Assembly: GCA_900766795.1 (NCBI GenBank)
Contig: CAAFWX010000248.1
Span: forward strand, 1 to 10,635
Direction of reading: 5' to 3'
Length of the DNA stretch: 10,635 nucleotides
Origin: Oscillospiraceae bacterium
GTDB taxonomy: Bacteria; Bacillota_A; Clostridia; Oscillospirales; Ruminococcaceae
Under the pieces are notes generated by a model. The model was not told where the DNA came from. It saw only the letters and a program-made list of their open reading frames with translations, and made no database searches. Every line of letters begins with the position of its first letter. The stretch's first letter is position 1. Below are positions 1 to 5,397 of the stretch, one piece after another. The position numbers and the translations under genes are program-made.

Positions 1-583
1 AAAAGCTGAAGTTAATGCGCTTAGCGAGCCGCACAACAAAGTCGAAGTCGCTTTCGTTCAGCTGAGAAAAGGGGAGTGTAAGCTCCTGCGTCTGCTCCAC
101 CTTTCCGATGGAAAAGACGCTGCTGTATTCGCCCAGCGTTTTCTTGACCGCGTCGCTGTAACGCTTGATGTTGGTCTTTATCTCAGAGCGGGAGCTGTTC
201 ATCATCAGCCCCTTTCCGTCCAGACAGGTCGCCGTGACGGAAAACCCCGAAACCACGTTATAATCGATTTTCAGCGCGTCAACATAGCCCTTGAACACCT
301 CGGAGAGTTTCCCGCCGTAGCCAAGCTTAATTGTGACATTCTTTCCGATGGTCAGCTTTTTCGAAAGCTCCTTGTCCGGCTCAAAGCCGCTGCCGTTATT
401 ATCAAAGCCGTCAAACACCGTGAATTCGCAGTATCCCGCTTCATACATTGCGGAAATCTGCACCGTCACATTGCGCAGCCTGAATTTTTGGTTAAGCTCG
501 AATCCGTCTATATCAATAACGCAGTCCGCGCCGACAAAGCCGTTGTATTTCTTTTCAAGCTGCTCAAAGTTGTATTTCGCCAT
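1..583 (-). CDS. gpD/VgrG-like hub (spike) protein of a contractile injection system, Afp8-type, partial
   Basis: This is the first 194 codons of a gene running off the left edge. It starts at the ATG on 583-581, with an AGAGG ribosome binding site that overlaps the stop codon of the gene upstream. The protein opens MAKYNFEQLEKKYNGF and has the beta-rich layout of phage late control gene D proteins. The stretch QLNESDFDF at residues 174-182, followed by VVRLAKR, matches the family hallmark in which an SDWDFL-like motif precedes a conserved helix. In related systems this protein trimerises into the hub at the tip of the tube and carries the spike. It is the last visible gene of the minus-strand operon, 11 bases after the tube-like gene. 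In typical eCIS clusters it follows the Afp7-type gene directly, but here that gene is about 9 kb away on the other strand. The C-terminal part, including any spike-like region, lies outside the window. Confidence 0.85.
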   Translation of the reverse strand, partial: MAKYNFEQLEKKYNGFVGADCVIDIDGFELNQKFRLRNVTVQISAMYEAGYCEFTVFDGFDNNGSGFEPDKELSKKLTIGKNVTIKLGYGGKLSEVFKGYVDALKIDYNVVSGFSVTATCLDGKGLMMNSSRSEIKTNIKRYSDAVKKTLGEYSSVFSIGKVEQTQELTLPFSQLNESDFDFVVRLAKRINFSF

Positions 584-594
584 TCCAAAACCTC

Positions 595-1212
595 TTATCG
601 TTCGATAATTGAATTGACTTTATTCTCTGATTGTTCGGCGGGGGTGTTTGCGGATACTTTTGCGTTGTGTGCGGCGATATCCGCGACATTCTTAGCCGTT
701 GTGACAGCCTTCGCCGCGATTTCGGCAATCTCCGCCGCCGTCTGAAGACCGTATCCCGCCAGCGTGTTTACGCAGGCAAGGTCGATTTCGGTGGCTTGGT
801 CGTAGGCGATTACCGTTGTGTCGATAATGCACTGTGACGTGAGCGCGTCGAAATCCGAAACCGTGACCGATTCGATTCTTGCGCAGGAGAGGGAGTAGGC
901 GTTTAAGGGGATGCCGAAATCGTTGAATACCACCAAAAGAAAGACGCCCACCGTGGACATCTTCTTCGACGGGTTAAACGAACCAAGACCCTTTGTGAGT
1001 GTAAGGTGGTTGATATCGTTTCGCCTGTCGCGGTGTAGGTCAACGCTGAAATTCTGTCCGCCCTCGTGAAACGCAACATAGCTGTCGTTGCGCAGAGTAA
1101 GCCCGCTTATGGTCTTGAAACCGATTTTGTACATATCCATGAACACACAGAAATTATATCCCCGAAACGGGTAACTCTTTCCGTTAAGAACCTGAAGGTC
1201 ACCAATTCCCAC
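595..1212 (-). CDS. Second tube-like protein (gp19/Hcp-like tail tube family) with helical C-terminal tail
   Basis: This 205-aa protein probably forms a specialised ring of the inner tube, near the baseplate, as the Afp5-type tube paralogues do. Its first 145 or so residues follow the tail-tube pattern: a YNFCVFMDMY first strand, FKTISGL at 32-38 (tube proteins have GFSEVSGL here), HEGGQN at 49-54 (compare YREGG), and LTLTKGL at 70-76 (compare ITFKRG). It is more divergent than the main tube at 4868 and lacks the AWPxKxxGPDLN segment. After about residue 148 it has an Ala-rich, probably helical tail of about 55 residues that the main tube lacks. The start is GTG at 1212-1210, supported by AGGAGG seven bases upstream. 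It lies 17 bases after the DUF6760-type gene and 11 bases before the hub gene. The tube fold is a confident call; its exact position in the particle is inferred. Confidence 0.82.
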   Translation of the reverse strand: MGIGDLQVLNGKSYPFRGYNFCVFMDMYKIGFKTISGLTLRNDSYVAFHEGGQNFSVDLHRDRRNDINHLTLTKGLGSFNPSKKMSTVGVFLLVVFNDFGIPLNAYSLSCARIESVTVSDFDALTSQCIIDTTVIAYDQATEIDLACVNTLAGYGLQTAAEIAEIAAKAVTTAKNVADIAAHNAKVSANTPAEQSENKVNSIIER

Positions 1213-1219
1213 AGCGCGT

Positions 1220-1225
1220 CCTCCT
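1220..1225 (-). promoter_or_regulatory. Ribosome binding site fixing the GTG start of tube-like protein 2
   Basis: The minus strand reads AGGAGG here, seven bases ahead of the GTG at 1212-1210. No ATG in this frame has a comparable site, and the GTG start keeps the first strand of the tube fold complete. Confidence 0.8.
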
Positions 1226-1229
1226 TTTG

Positions 1230-1421
1230 TCAGCTGATATCAAATATGTTTTTCTTCTCGGTTTCGCCGTTAAGCTTTTTGTTGATTTTTGATATTTCCC
1301 GACACCATCTCAGACGCTCCTCGTGCTCCATGTTCATGATGGACTCGTAGGACCAGTGGAAGTAGTAGGCGATGAAAGCCACTTCCTCGTAGATTTTGTC
1401 GACCGGGTAATTCTGAATCAT
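1230..1421 (-). CDS. DUF6760-type small CIS protein
   Basis: This 63-aa protein resembles the short proteins (DUF6760 type) found beside the tail assembly gene in many eCIS and some phage tail clusters. The diagnostic part is the centre: an aromatic-rich AFIAYYFHWSYESIMNM, then HEERLRWCREISKIN. Relatives typically read YHWPYxEIMxLxxxERxRWVxEIxxIN. It is predicted to be all helical and to act as an assembly factor or minor structural part; the family's function is not established. The ATG at 1421-1419 has AAAGGAGAGG a few bases upstream, and the gene starts 12 bases after the assembly protein's stop codon, so the two are co-transcribed. The order assembly protein, DUF6760, second tube is the usual eCIS order, which supports the assignment. 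Confidence 0.75.
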   Translation of the reverse strand: MIQNYPVDKIYEEVAFIAYYFHWSYESIMNMEHEERLRWCREISKINKKLNGETEKKNIFDIS

Positions 1422-1433
1422 AGCGCCTCTCCT

Positions 1434-1799
1434 TTAGTCGAAAATGACGGGCGCGCGGAACTGCCTGCCGCACTGGGGACAAACGCAGCTGATTTCAGGC
1501 ACTCCCGCTCCGTTGATTTCCTGATAGAAGCTCTGGAGAAAAGCGAGGTCGGCGGTGAACAGCTTTTCGATAACCTTTGCGTCCACGATAGGCAGGTCGC
1601 CCAGGGACACGATAACGCGGGCCAGCAGGATAATCGTCAGATAGCCGGGATTCTGCTGAACCCTCGGGTCCTTGAGCGGAACGATTTCGTCCGCCGCGGT
1701 AGCAAGCCGCATGACGCCCTCCTTGTGGAGGGTACCCTCGCTGTCTATATAACCCTTTGGAAGAACAAATTTGTATTCTGTCTGAAAGCTCATCTGCAT
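1434..1799 (-). CDS. Tail assembly protein of the CIS (phage tail assembly chaperone type) with CxCPxC motif
   Basis: This 121-aa protein matches the tail assembly protein common in eCIS clusters. The conserved features are FVLPKGYIDSEGTLHKEGVMR at residues 11-31, PLKDPRVQQNPGYL, the helix ILLARVIVSLGDL, and LFTADLAFLQSFYQEIN. It ends in CVCPQCGRQF, with cysteines at 105, 107 and 110, a likely half zinc ribbon. The family is thought to assist tube or sheath assembly as a chaperone; this is family knowledge and is not shown by the sequence. It is the first gene of the minus-strand operon, read from the divergent control region. Two ATGs compete, at 1799 and at 1793, both served by AAAGGAAG at 1809-1802. 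The second would give the protein start MSFQTEYKF and cannot be excluded. Confidence 0.8.
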   Translation of the reverse strand: MQMSFQTEYKFVLPKGYIDSEGTLHKEGVMRLATAADEIVPLKDPRVQQNPGYLTIILLARVIVSLGDLPIVDAKVIEKLFTADLAFLQSFYQEINGAGVPEISCVCPQCGRQFRAPVIFD

Positions 1800-1852
1800 T
1801 ACTTCCTTTCTATAATTAAAGCGGATATGATACTACAATTATTCAATTTAAC

Positions 1853-1881
1853 ATTATATCATCTTTTTCCGCTTTTTTCTA
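1853..1881 (-). promoter_or_regulatory. Sigma-A-like promoter for the minus-strand CIS operon
   Basis: On the minus strand there is a perfect TATAAT at 1858-1853 and a weak -35 element, TAGAAA, at 1881-1876, with a spacer of exactly 17 bases. Transcription would start near 1846, giving a leader of about 45 bases before the assembly gene. Upstream of the -35 lies an A/T-rich stretch, including eight consecutive A on the plus strand, that could act as an UP element. The -10 is convincing; the -35 matches consensus at four of six positions. Confidence 0.6.
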
Positions 1882-1907
1882 TACCTAACATAAGATTTGG
1901 AAAAAAA

Positions 1908-1953
1908 ACAAATTATTTTGTATGTTTCGACAATTTCCGCTGAAATAATTTGT
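1908..1953. promoter_or_regulatory. Inverted repeat midway between divergent promoters, candidate shared operator
   Basis: ACAAATTATTT at 1908-1918 is the exact reverse complement of AAATAATTTGT at 1943-1953, with a 24-base spacer. The centre, 1930.5, is about halfway between the two -35 elements (1876-1881 and 1976-1981) and lies roughly 80 bases upstream of both predicted transcription starts. It is followed by AAAAATTTTT at 1956-1965, flanked by TGTG and CACA. The position suits a regulator acting on both operons, but the region is AT-rich and no regulator gene is visible in the window. Confidence 0.4.
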
Positions 1954-1975
1954 GCAAAAATTTTTCACATTTTAT

Positions 1976-2004
1976 TTGCAAAAAATGGAGAGTTATGGTA
2001 TAAT
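1976..2004 (+). promoter_or_regulatory. Strong sigma-A-like promoter for the plus-strand CIS operon
   Basis: TTGCAA at 1976-1981 is followed, after a 17-base spacer, by TATAAT at 1999-2004, with a TGG just before it that makes an extended -10 element. The predicted transcription start is near 2011, about 37 bases ahead of the ATG at 2048. The AT-rich stretch immediately upstream could serve as an UP element. This is the best promoter in the window, as expected for an operon that makes sheath and tube in large amounts. Confidence 0.75.
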
Positions 2005-2034
2005 CTAAAATAAATACAAGTCTGTGAATCGTAT

Positions 2035-2039
2035 GGAGG
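2035..2039 (+). promoter_or_regulatory. Ribosome binding site deciding the start at 2048
   Basis: GGAGG here lies eight bases ahead of the ATG at 2048. In-frame GTG at 2024 and ATG at 2033 also exist, but they would place this site inside the coding region and have no ribosome binding site of their own. Confidence 0.7.
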
Positions 2040-2047
2040 TTGCTCTG

Positions 2048-2614
2048 ATGGGTGAACTGTTGTCTGCGGAGCGTCAAAAAGCCTCACGGGAAAGCGTCAG
2101 CGAGCGTTCTCCAAAGCGTTCAGCGAGCGAGAGTCCCGCCTCGGGCAGCAACACCGCCATGATAAGAGCGCTTAGCGTTGAGCTTCGCGCCCGCTCAGAC
2201 GAAATAAGAAACACCGGAATTGTCAGCGAAAAAAATGTTCTCGCCGACCCCGAAAACAAAGCGCGTCAGGAAATCATCGCGCAGGAAAAGCGGGAATCGG
2301 CGCAGCGCGCAGACCTAAAGCTTTCCCGCCTTGAAAACGATGTTGTCGGCGACAGGACGCAGAGCAGCTTTATTCGAACGCTCGAAAGAACAAGTCATAT
2401 TGAGGCAGACCGCACAAAGCTTGTCGGTATGGTTGAAACTGCCGACTCGGCTCTTCGCCGCACGGAAAACCTAAGGCACGAGCAGGAGAACAAGTCACGT
2501 CAGCTGATAAACAGCGTTGACGACCTGTCTGCAAGCGACGATTATTTCGACTTTCTGCGCCCGCGCGGAGAGGACGAGGAAAGTGAAAATTCAACCGAGG
2601 AGGAAGAAGAATGA
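2048..2614 (+). CDS. Unknown hydrophilic, charged protein leading the sheath operon
   Basis: I do not recognise this 188-aa protein. The first 35 or so residues are rich in Ser, Lys, Arg and Glu (SERSPKRSASESPASGSN) and look disordered. Residues from about 36 to 160 are highly charged and probably helical or coiled coil (IIAQEKRESAQRADLKLSRL; LRRTENLRHEQENKSRQL). The tail is acidic: DDYFDFLRPRGEDEE, then five Glu at the very end. There is no signal peptide, membrane segment or cysteine. The start at 2048 rests on the GGAGG at 2035-2039. Its stop codon overlaps the next start in an ATGA, so it is translationally coupled to the YbjN-family gene. Being first in an operon ahead of such a gene, it could be a cargo, an assembly factor or a regulator; the sequence does not decide. 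The reading frame is secure, the role unknown. Confidence 0.8.
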   Translation: MGELLSAERQKASRESVSERSPKRSASESPASGSNTAMIRALSVELRARSDEIRNTGIVSEKNVLADPENKARQEIIAQEKRESAQRADLKLSRLENDVVGDRTQSSFIRTLERTSHIEADRTKLVGMVETADSALRRTENLRHEQENKSRQLINSVDDLSASDDYFDFLRPRGEDEESENSTEEEEE

Positions 2615-3090
2615 AGGAATTGATAAAGCAGGTTCTTGACGAGTACGATTGGAAGTACACCGAGAACGACAGCACTATCCGCGTTGATGTGGACGGAGAG
2701 AATTCCTCTTGGTCGTCGTTCCTGAGACCCGAGAGCGAGGACAGCTTTTCCTATTATTCTGTTCTGCCCGCAAGAGTCGAGGCAGACGCCATCGCAAAGG
2801 TTTCTGAACTTCTTCACCGCATTAATTATGCAGTGCGTGTGGGCAGTTTTGAAATAAATCTCACAGAGTCACCCTCAAAGGGACAGGTAATGCTGAAGAC
2901 CTATGGTTTGGTTACCGAGAACCTGCTGAAAAACGACCCTGCTGAGGTGAAGGAAATAATCCGCAGAGCGATTGCCTACAATATGCTGACAATGGATTTC
3001 TATGCAAAGCATATCCTGAAGGCAATATACGGCGGCGAGGTTAATTTTGACAGCATATTTAATGAAAATGAAAGGGGTGAACAGACCTAA
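2611..3090 (+). CDS. YbjN-family protein, possible chaperone of the CIS operon
   Basis: This 159-aa protein has the layout of the YbjN family: an N-terminal helix (MKELIKQVLDEYDW), a strand with WSSFLRP, then SYYSVLPARV, a helix ending in LLHRINYAVRVGSFEI (residues about 67-82), a strand pair around GQVMLKTYG, and two C-terminal helices. GSFE after an IN turn is typical of the family. YbjN proteins are annotated as sensory transduction regulators, but the AmyR crystal structure resembles class I type III secretion chaperones, so a chaperone role is plausible. The start overlaps the previous stop codon (ATGA at 2611-2614), with AGGAGG seven bases upstream at 2598-2603. It sits between the charged unknown and the sheath gene, so it probably serves one of them. 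Family assignment is by pattern recognition only. Confidence 0.65.
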   Translation: MKELIKQVLDEYDWKYTENDSTIRVDVDGENSSWSSFLRPESEDSFSYYSVLPARVEADAIAKVSELLHRINYAVRVGSFEINLTESPSKGQVMLKTYGLVTENLLKNDPAEVKEIIRRAIAYNMLTMDFYAKHILKAIYGGEVNFDSIFNENERGEQT

Positions 3091-3112
3091 CGCCGAACAA
3101 AACAGGCGTTAG
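3087..3112 (+). promoter_or_regulatory. Stem-loop between the YbjN-family gene and the sheath start
   Basis: CTAACGCC at 3087-3094 pairs perfectly with GGCGTTAG at 3105-3112 across a 10-base loop. The left arm contains the TAA stop of the upstream gene. No T-run follows, so this is not a typical terminator. It ends 10 bases before the sheath ATG, which lacks a ribosome binding site of its own; AAAGGGGTGA lies just upstream of the stem at 3071-3080. The hairpin may bring that site closer to the start, stabilise the sheath mRNA, or mark a processing site. Confidence 0.55.
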
Positions 3113-3122
3113 ATCGCACAAA

Positions 3123-4847
3123 ATGGCAGAATACTTATCACCGGGCGTTTATGTTGAGGAATTTGACAGCGGCTCCGTTCCCATGGAAGGAGTGAGCACA
3201 AGCACCGCAGGCTTTGTCGGCGTAACGGAGAAGGGTCCTGTTGACGGCGCTCCTGTTCTCGTCACAAACTTCGCTGATTTCAGAAGAACCTTCGGCGGCT
3301 ACCTTACCGAGCGCGAGTTCGGCGAATACCGTTACCTTGCTTATTCTGTAAACCAGTTCTTCACCAACGGCGGTTCCCGCTGCTTTATCAAGCGCGTCGT
3401 TCCCGCGAACGCAAAATACGCGGGCAATACCGAGGACGCCGCGGCGGCTCCTGTTGTGATTTTCGCAAAGGACCCCGGCGCATGGGGCAATAAGATTACC
3501 GTAAAGGTTGCTCCCGCAAGCAAGTTCAAGACGCAGATTCTTGAGCTTATTACTGCGGAAAACGGCACAAAGTACCGCGTGAAGAACGCCTCCGGTTTTT
3601 CCGAGGGCGACCTTATCGCTTTCACAGACGGTTCTGCATACATTGAGAATGTCATCACCTCGATTGACGGAGATGTTATCAGCCTTAAGGACGCGTTCGA
3701 CGGCAGCGTTGTTGACACGAATCTGGTTCCCACCAAGATAATCAGCACCGTTGACGCGAACATTGAGGTTTCCTATGACGGTCAGGTGGAGAAGTATGAG
3801 TTTGTCTCCCTGAACGTTGCAACATCCGACTTCATCACCATGAAGCTTGCAAAGAGCGAGCTTATCGCAATAAGCGTTACAGTTCCCGAGAATCCTGTGT
3901 CTGTTTATGAGCTGTTCACAGGCAGAAAAACGGGCGACGAGGTTGTCGTTAATCTCTTCGGCGGAACCAACGGCACGGCAGACGCTCTCAGCGCAGGCGA
4001 TTTTATGGGCGAGGACAAGGGTCCCGGCAACAGGACAGGCATTCAGGCGTTCATCGACAACGGCGACGTAAGCATAATGGCTGTTCCCGGCGTGACCGAC
4101 GCGAATGTTCAGATGGCTCTGGTTGCGCATTGCGAGAACATGGGCAGCCGTTTCGCTATCCTTGACATTGCAAGGGACACCAAGAGCGTGAACGATATCA
4201 TTGCAACCCGCAATATCTTCGACACCTCCTATGCGGCAATGTACCATCCGTGGGTAAAGGTGTTCGACCCCGTGACCAAGAACACCGCCGCAATTCCTCC
4301 CTCCGGTTCCATTGCCGGAATCTATGCGAGAACCGACAACACCAGAGGCGTGTGGAAGGCTCCCGCGAATGAGGTTGTCAGCGGCTGCGTTGGACTTGAC
4401 TGCAACTACACCACAGGCGAGCAGGACCTTCTGAATCCCAAGGGAATCAACCTTATTAGAAGCTTCCCCGGACAGGGCATAAAGGTTTGGGGCGCAAGAA
4501 CCCTCAGCTCCAACGGTCAGTGGAAGTACATCAACGTAAGACGTCTGTTCATCTTCCTTGAGGAGTCCATAAAGGCAAACACCAACTGGGTTGTATTTGA
4601 GCCGAACGACCAGGTACTGTGGCTTAGAGTTAAGCGTACCATTGAGGTGTTCCTCGCAGGTATGTGGAGAAACGGCGCATTCACAGGCAGCGCAGAAAGC
4701 GAAGCATTCTTTGTTGACATCGGTCCGAACACCATGTCCAAGGACGATATCGACAACGGCAGACTTATCTGTGTAATCGGTGTTGCTCCCGTTAAGCCCG
4801 CTGAGTTCGTCGTATTCAGACTTACTCAAAAGACAGCCGAGCAGTAA
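3123..4847 (+). CDS. Contractile sheath protein of the injection system (Afp2-4/Pvc2-4 and gp18 type)
   Basis: This 574-aa protein forms the outer sheath that shortens to drive the tube through a target membrane. The N-terminus AEYLSPGVYVEEFDSGSVP is the classic sheath start, followed by TAGFVGVTEKGP and the FRRTFGGY and YLAYSVNQFFTNGG segments. A less conserved insertion runs from about residue 115 to 300. The C-terminal half is highly typical: GIKVWGARTL at 452-461, YINVRRLFIFLEESI, ANTNWVVFEPND, LWLRVKRTIEVFL, and a final domain with GRLICVIGVAPVKPAEFVVF that makes the handshake between sheath subunits. Length fits a single-sheath system. No ribosome binding site lies within 15 bases of the ATG, but the conserved N-terminus fixes the start. 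The tube gene follows after 20 bases. Codons are biased (Glu mostly GAG, Lys mostly AAG), as in a highly expressed gene. Confidence 0.97.
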   Translation: MAEYLSPGVYVEEFDSGSVPMEGVSTSTAGFVGVTEKGPVDGAPVLVTNFADFRRTFGGYLTEREFGEYRYLAYSVNQFFTNGGSRCFIKRVVPANAKYAGNTEDAAAAPVVIFAKDPGAWGNKITVKVAPASKFKTQILELITAENGTKYRVKNASGFSEGDLIAFTDGSAYIENVITSIDGDVISLKDAFDGSVVDTNLVPTKIISTVDANIEVSYDGQVEKYEFVSLNVATSDFITMKLAKSELIAISVTVPENPVSVYELFTGRKTGDEVVVNLFGGTNGTADALSAGDFMGEDKGPGNRTGIQAFIDNGDVSIMAVPGVTDANVQMALVAHCENMGSRFAILDIARDTKSVNDIIATRNIFDTSYAAMYHPWVKVFDPVTKNTAAIPPSGSIAGIYARTDNTRGVWKAPANEVVSGCVGLDCNYTTGEQDLLNPKGINLIRSFPGQGIKVWGARTLSSNGQWKYINVRRLFIFLEESIKANTNWVVFEPNDQVLWLRVKRTIEVFLAGMWRNGAFTGSAESEAFFVDIGPNTMSKDDIDNGRLICVIGVAPVKPAEFVVFRLTQKTAEQ

Positions 4848-4867
4848 TTTGAAAGGAGCATACGGAA

Positions 4868-5305
4868 ATGGCACTTGAACAGTACCCCTACAAGAATTAT
4901 CGGTTTAAGGTAGAGATAGACAGCGTGCAGGTTGCAGGATTCAGCGAGGTGTCGGGTTTCGACGCGACGATAGATGTTATCGAGTACAGAGAAGGCGACG
5001 CAGCGGTGAATACTCCGCGCAAGCAGCCCGGTCTGGTTAAGTACAGCAATATCACCTTCAAGCGCGGTGTTATCGACGACATTGATTTCTACACATGGGT
5101 TGAGGAGGCATACACTGGCAACCTCACCAGAAAGACCATTGTTGTCAACCTCTGTGATGACTCTGACGCAGTTGTTGCGTCTTGGCAGATTATCAACGCA
5201 TGGCCCGCAAAGTATACAGGTCCTGACCTTAACGGTCTGGGAGCCGAGGTTGCGGTAGAATCGATTGAGTTTGCTCATGAAGGCTGCACCAGACTTCCTG
5301 TTTGA
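4868..5305 (+). CDS. Inner tube protein of the injection system (Afp1/Pvc1, gp19/Hcp-like)
   Basis: This 145-aa protein is the hexamer-forming subunit of the rigid inner tube. All the family landmarks are present: YRFKVEIDSVQVAGFSEVSG at 11-30, the IEYREGD loop at 38-44, ITFKRG, a DFYTWVEEAY helix, NAWPAKYTGPDLNG at 110-123, and the closing ESIEFAHEG at 131-139. The ATG has AAAGGAG at 4852-4858, nine bases upstream, so unlike the sheath it has its own strong translation signal. The gene directly follows the sheath, and the hairpin after it probably limits transcription further on, which would favour sheath and tube over the later genes. It is the canonical tube; the gene at 595-1212 is a divergent paralogue. 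Confidence 0.96.
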   Translation: MALEQYPYKNYRFKVEIDSVQVAGFSEVSGFDATIDVIEYREGDAAVNTPRKQPGLVKYSNITFKRGVIDDIDFYTWVEEAYTGNLTRKTIVVNLCDDSDAVVASWQIINAWPAKYTGPDLNGLGAEVAVESIEFAHEGCTRLPV

Positions 5306-5316
5306 TTGATTAATTG

Positions 5317-5360
5317 TAGCGCACTGTTTGCCGAAAGCGCATCAGTGCGCTATTTGTGTT
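5317..5360 (+). terminator. Hairpin after the tube gene, probable leaky terminator or attenuator
   Basis: TAGCGCACTG at 5317-5326 pairs perfectly with CAGTGCGCTA at 5343-5352. The 16-base loop can form a smaller stem (TGCC and GCGCA, one bulge) closed by a GAAA tetraloop. The tail TTTGTGTT is U-rich but interrupted, so termination should be partial. The next gene has no visible promoter of its own, which fits read-through to genes needed in smaller amounts. Confidence 0.65.
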
Positions 5361-5383
5361 AAGTTACAGCATTTCATGAGGTT

Positions 5384-5389
5384 AGGAGG
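5384..5389 (+). promoter_or_regulatory. Ribosome binding site supporting the TTG start at 5398
   Basis: AGGAGG is followed after eight bases by TTG at 5398. The first in-frame ATG is at codon 46 and has no comparable site, so the TTG is the likely start. Confidence 0.7.
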
Positions 5390-5397
5390 GGAGAGTA

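Noticed and set aside
1323..1943. A 206-codon plus-strand open frame over the DUF6760 and assembly genes
   Set aside because: It runs antisense to two genes with family signatures and good ribosome binding sites, and continues through the promoter region.
2024..2047. Earlier GTG (2024) and ATG (2033) starts for the first gene of the plus operon
   Set aside because: The only good ribosome binding site (2035-2039) is placed correctly for the ATG at 2048 and lies within or after the earlier start codons.
3087..3112. Reading the stem-loop ahead of the sheath as an intrinsic terminator
   Set aside because: No T-run follows the stem, and a terminator here would cut off the sheath and tube from the only strong promoter seen.
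3138..4874. A 578-codon open frame on the minus strand across the whole sheath gene
   Set aside because: It is antisense to a gene with unmistakable sheath landmarks. Its product is a Cys/Asn/Val-rich mix with no domain pattern, and it has no convincing ribosome binding site. It reflects the sheath's codon bias.
5353..5397. A separate promoter for the giant gene after the hairpin
   Set aside because: Loose TTGTGT or TTAAGT elements are present, but no acceptable -10 box lies at the right distance ahead of the ribosome binding site.
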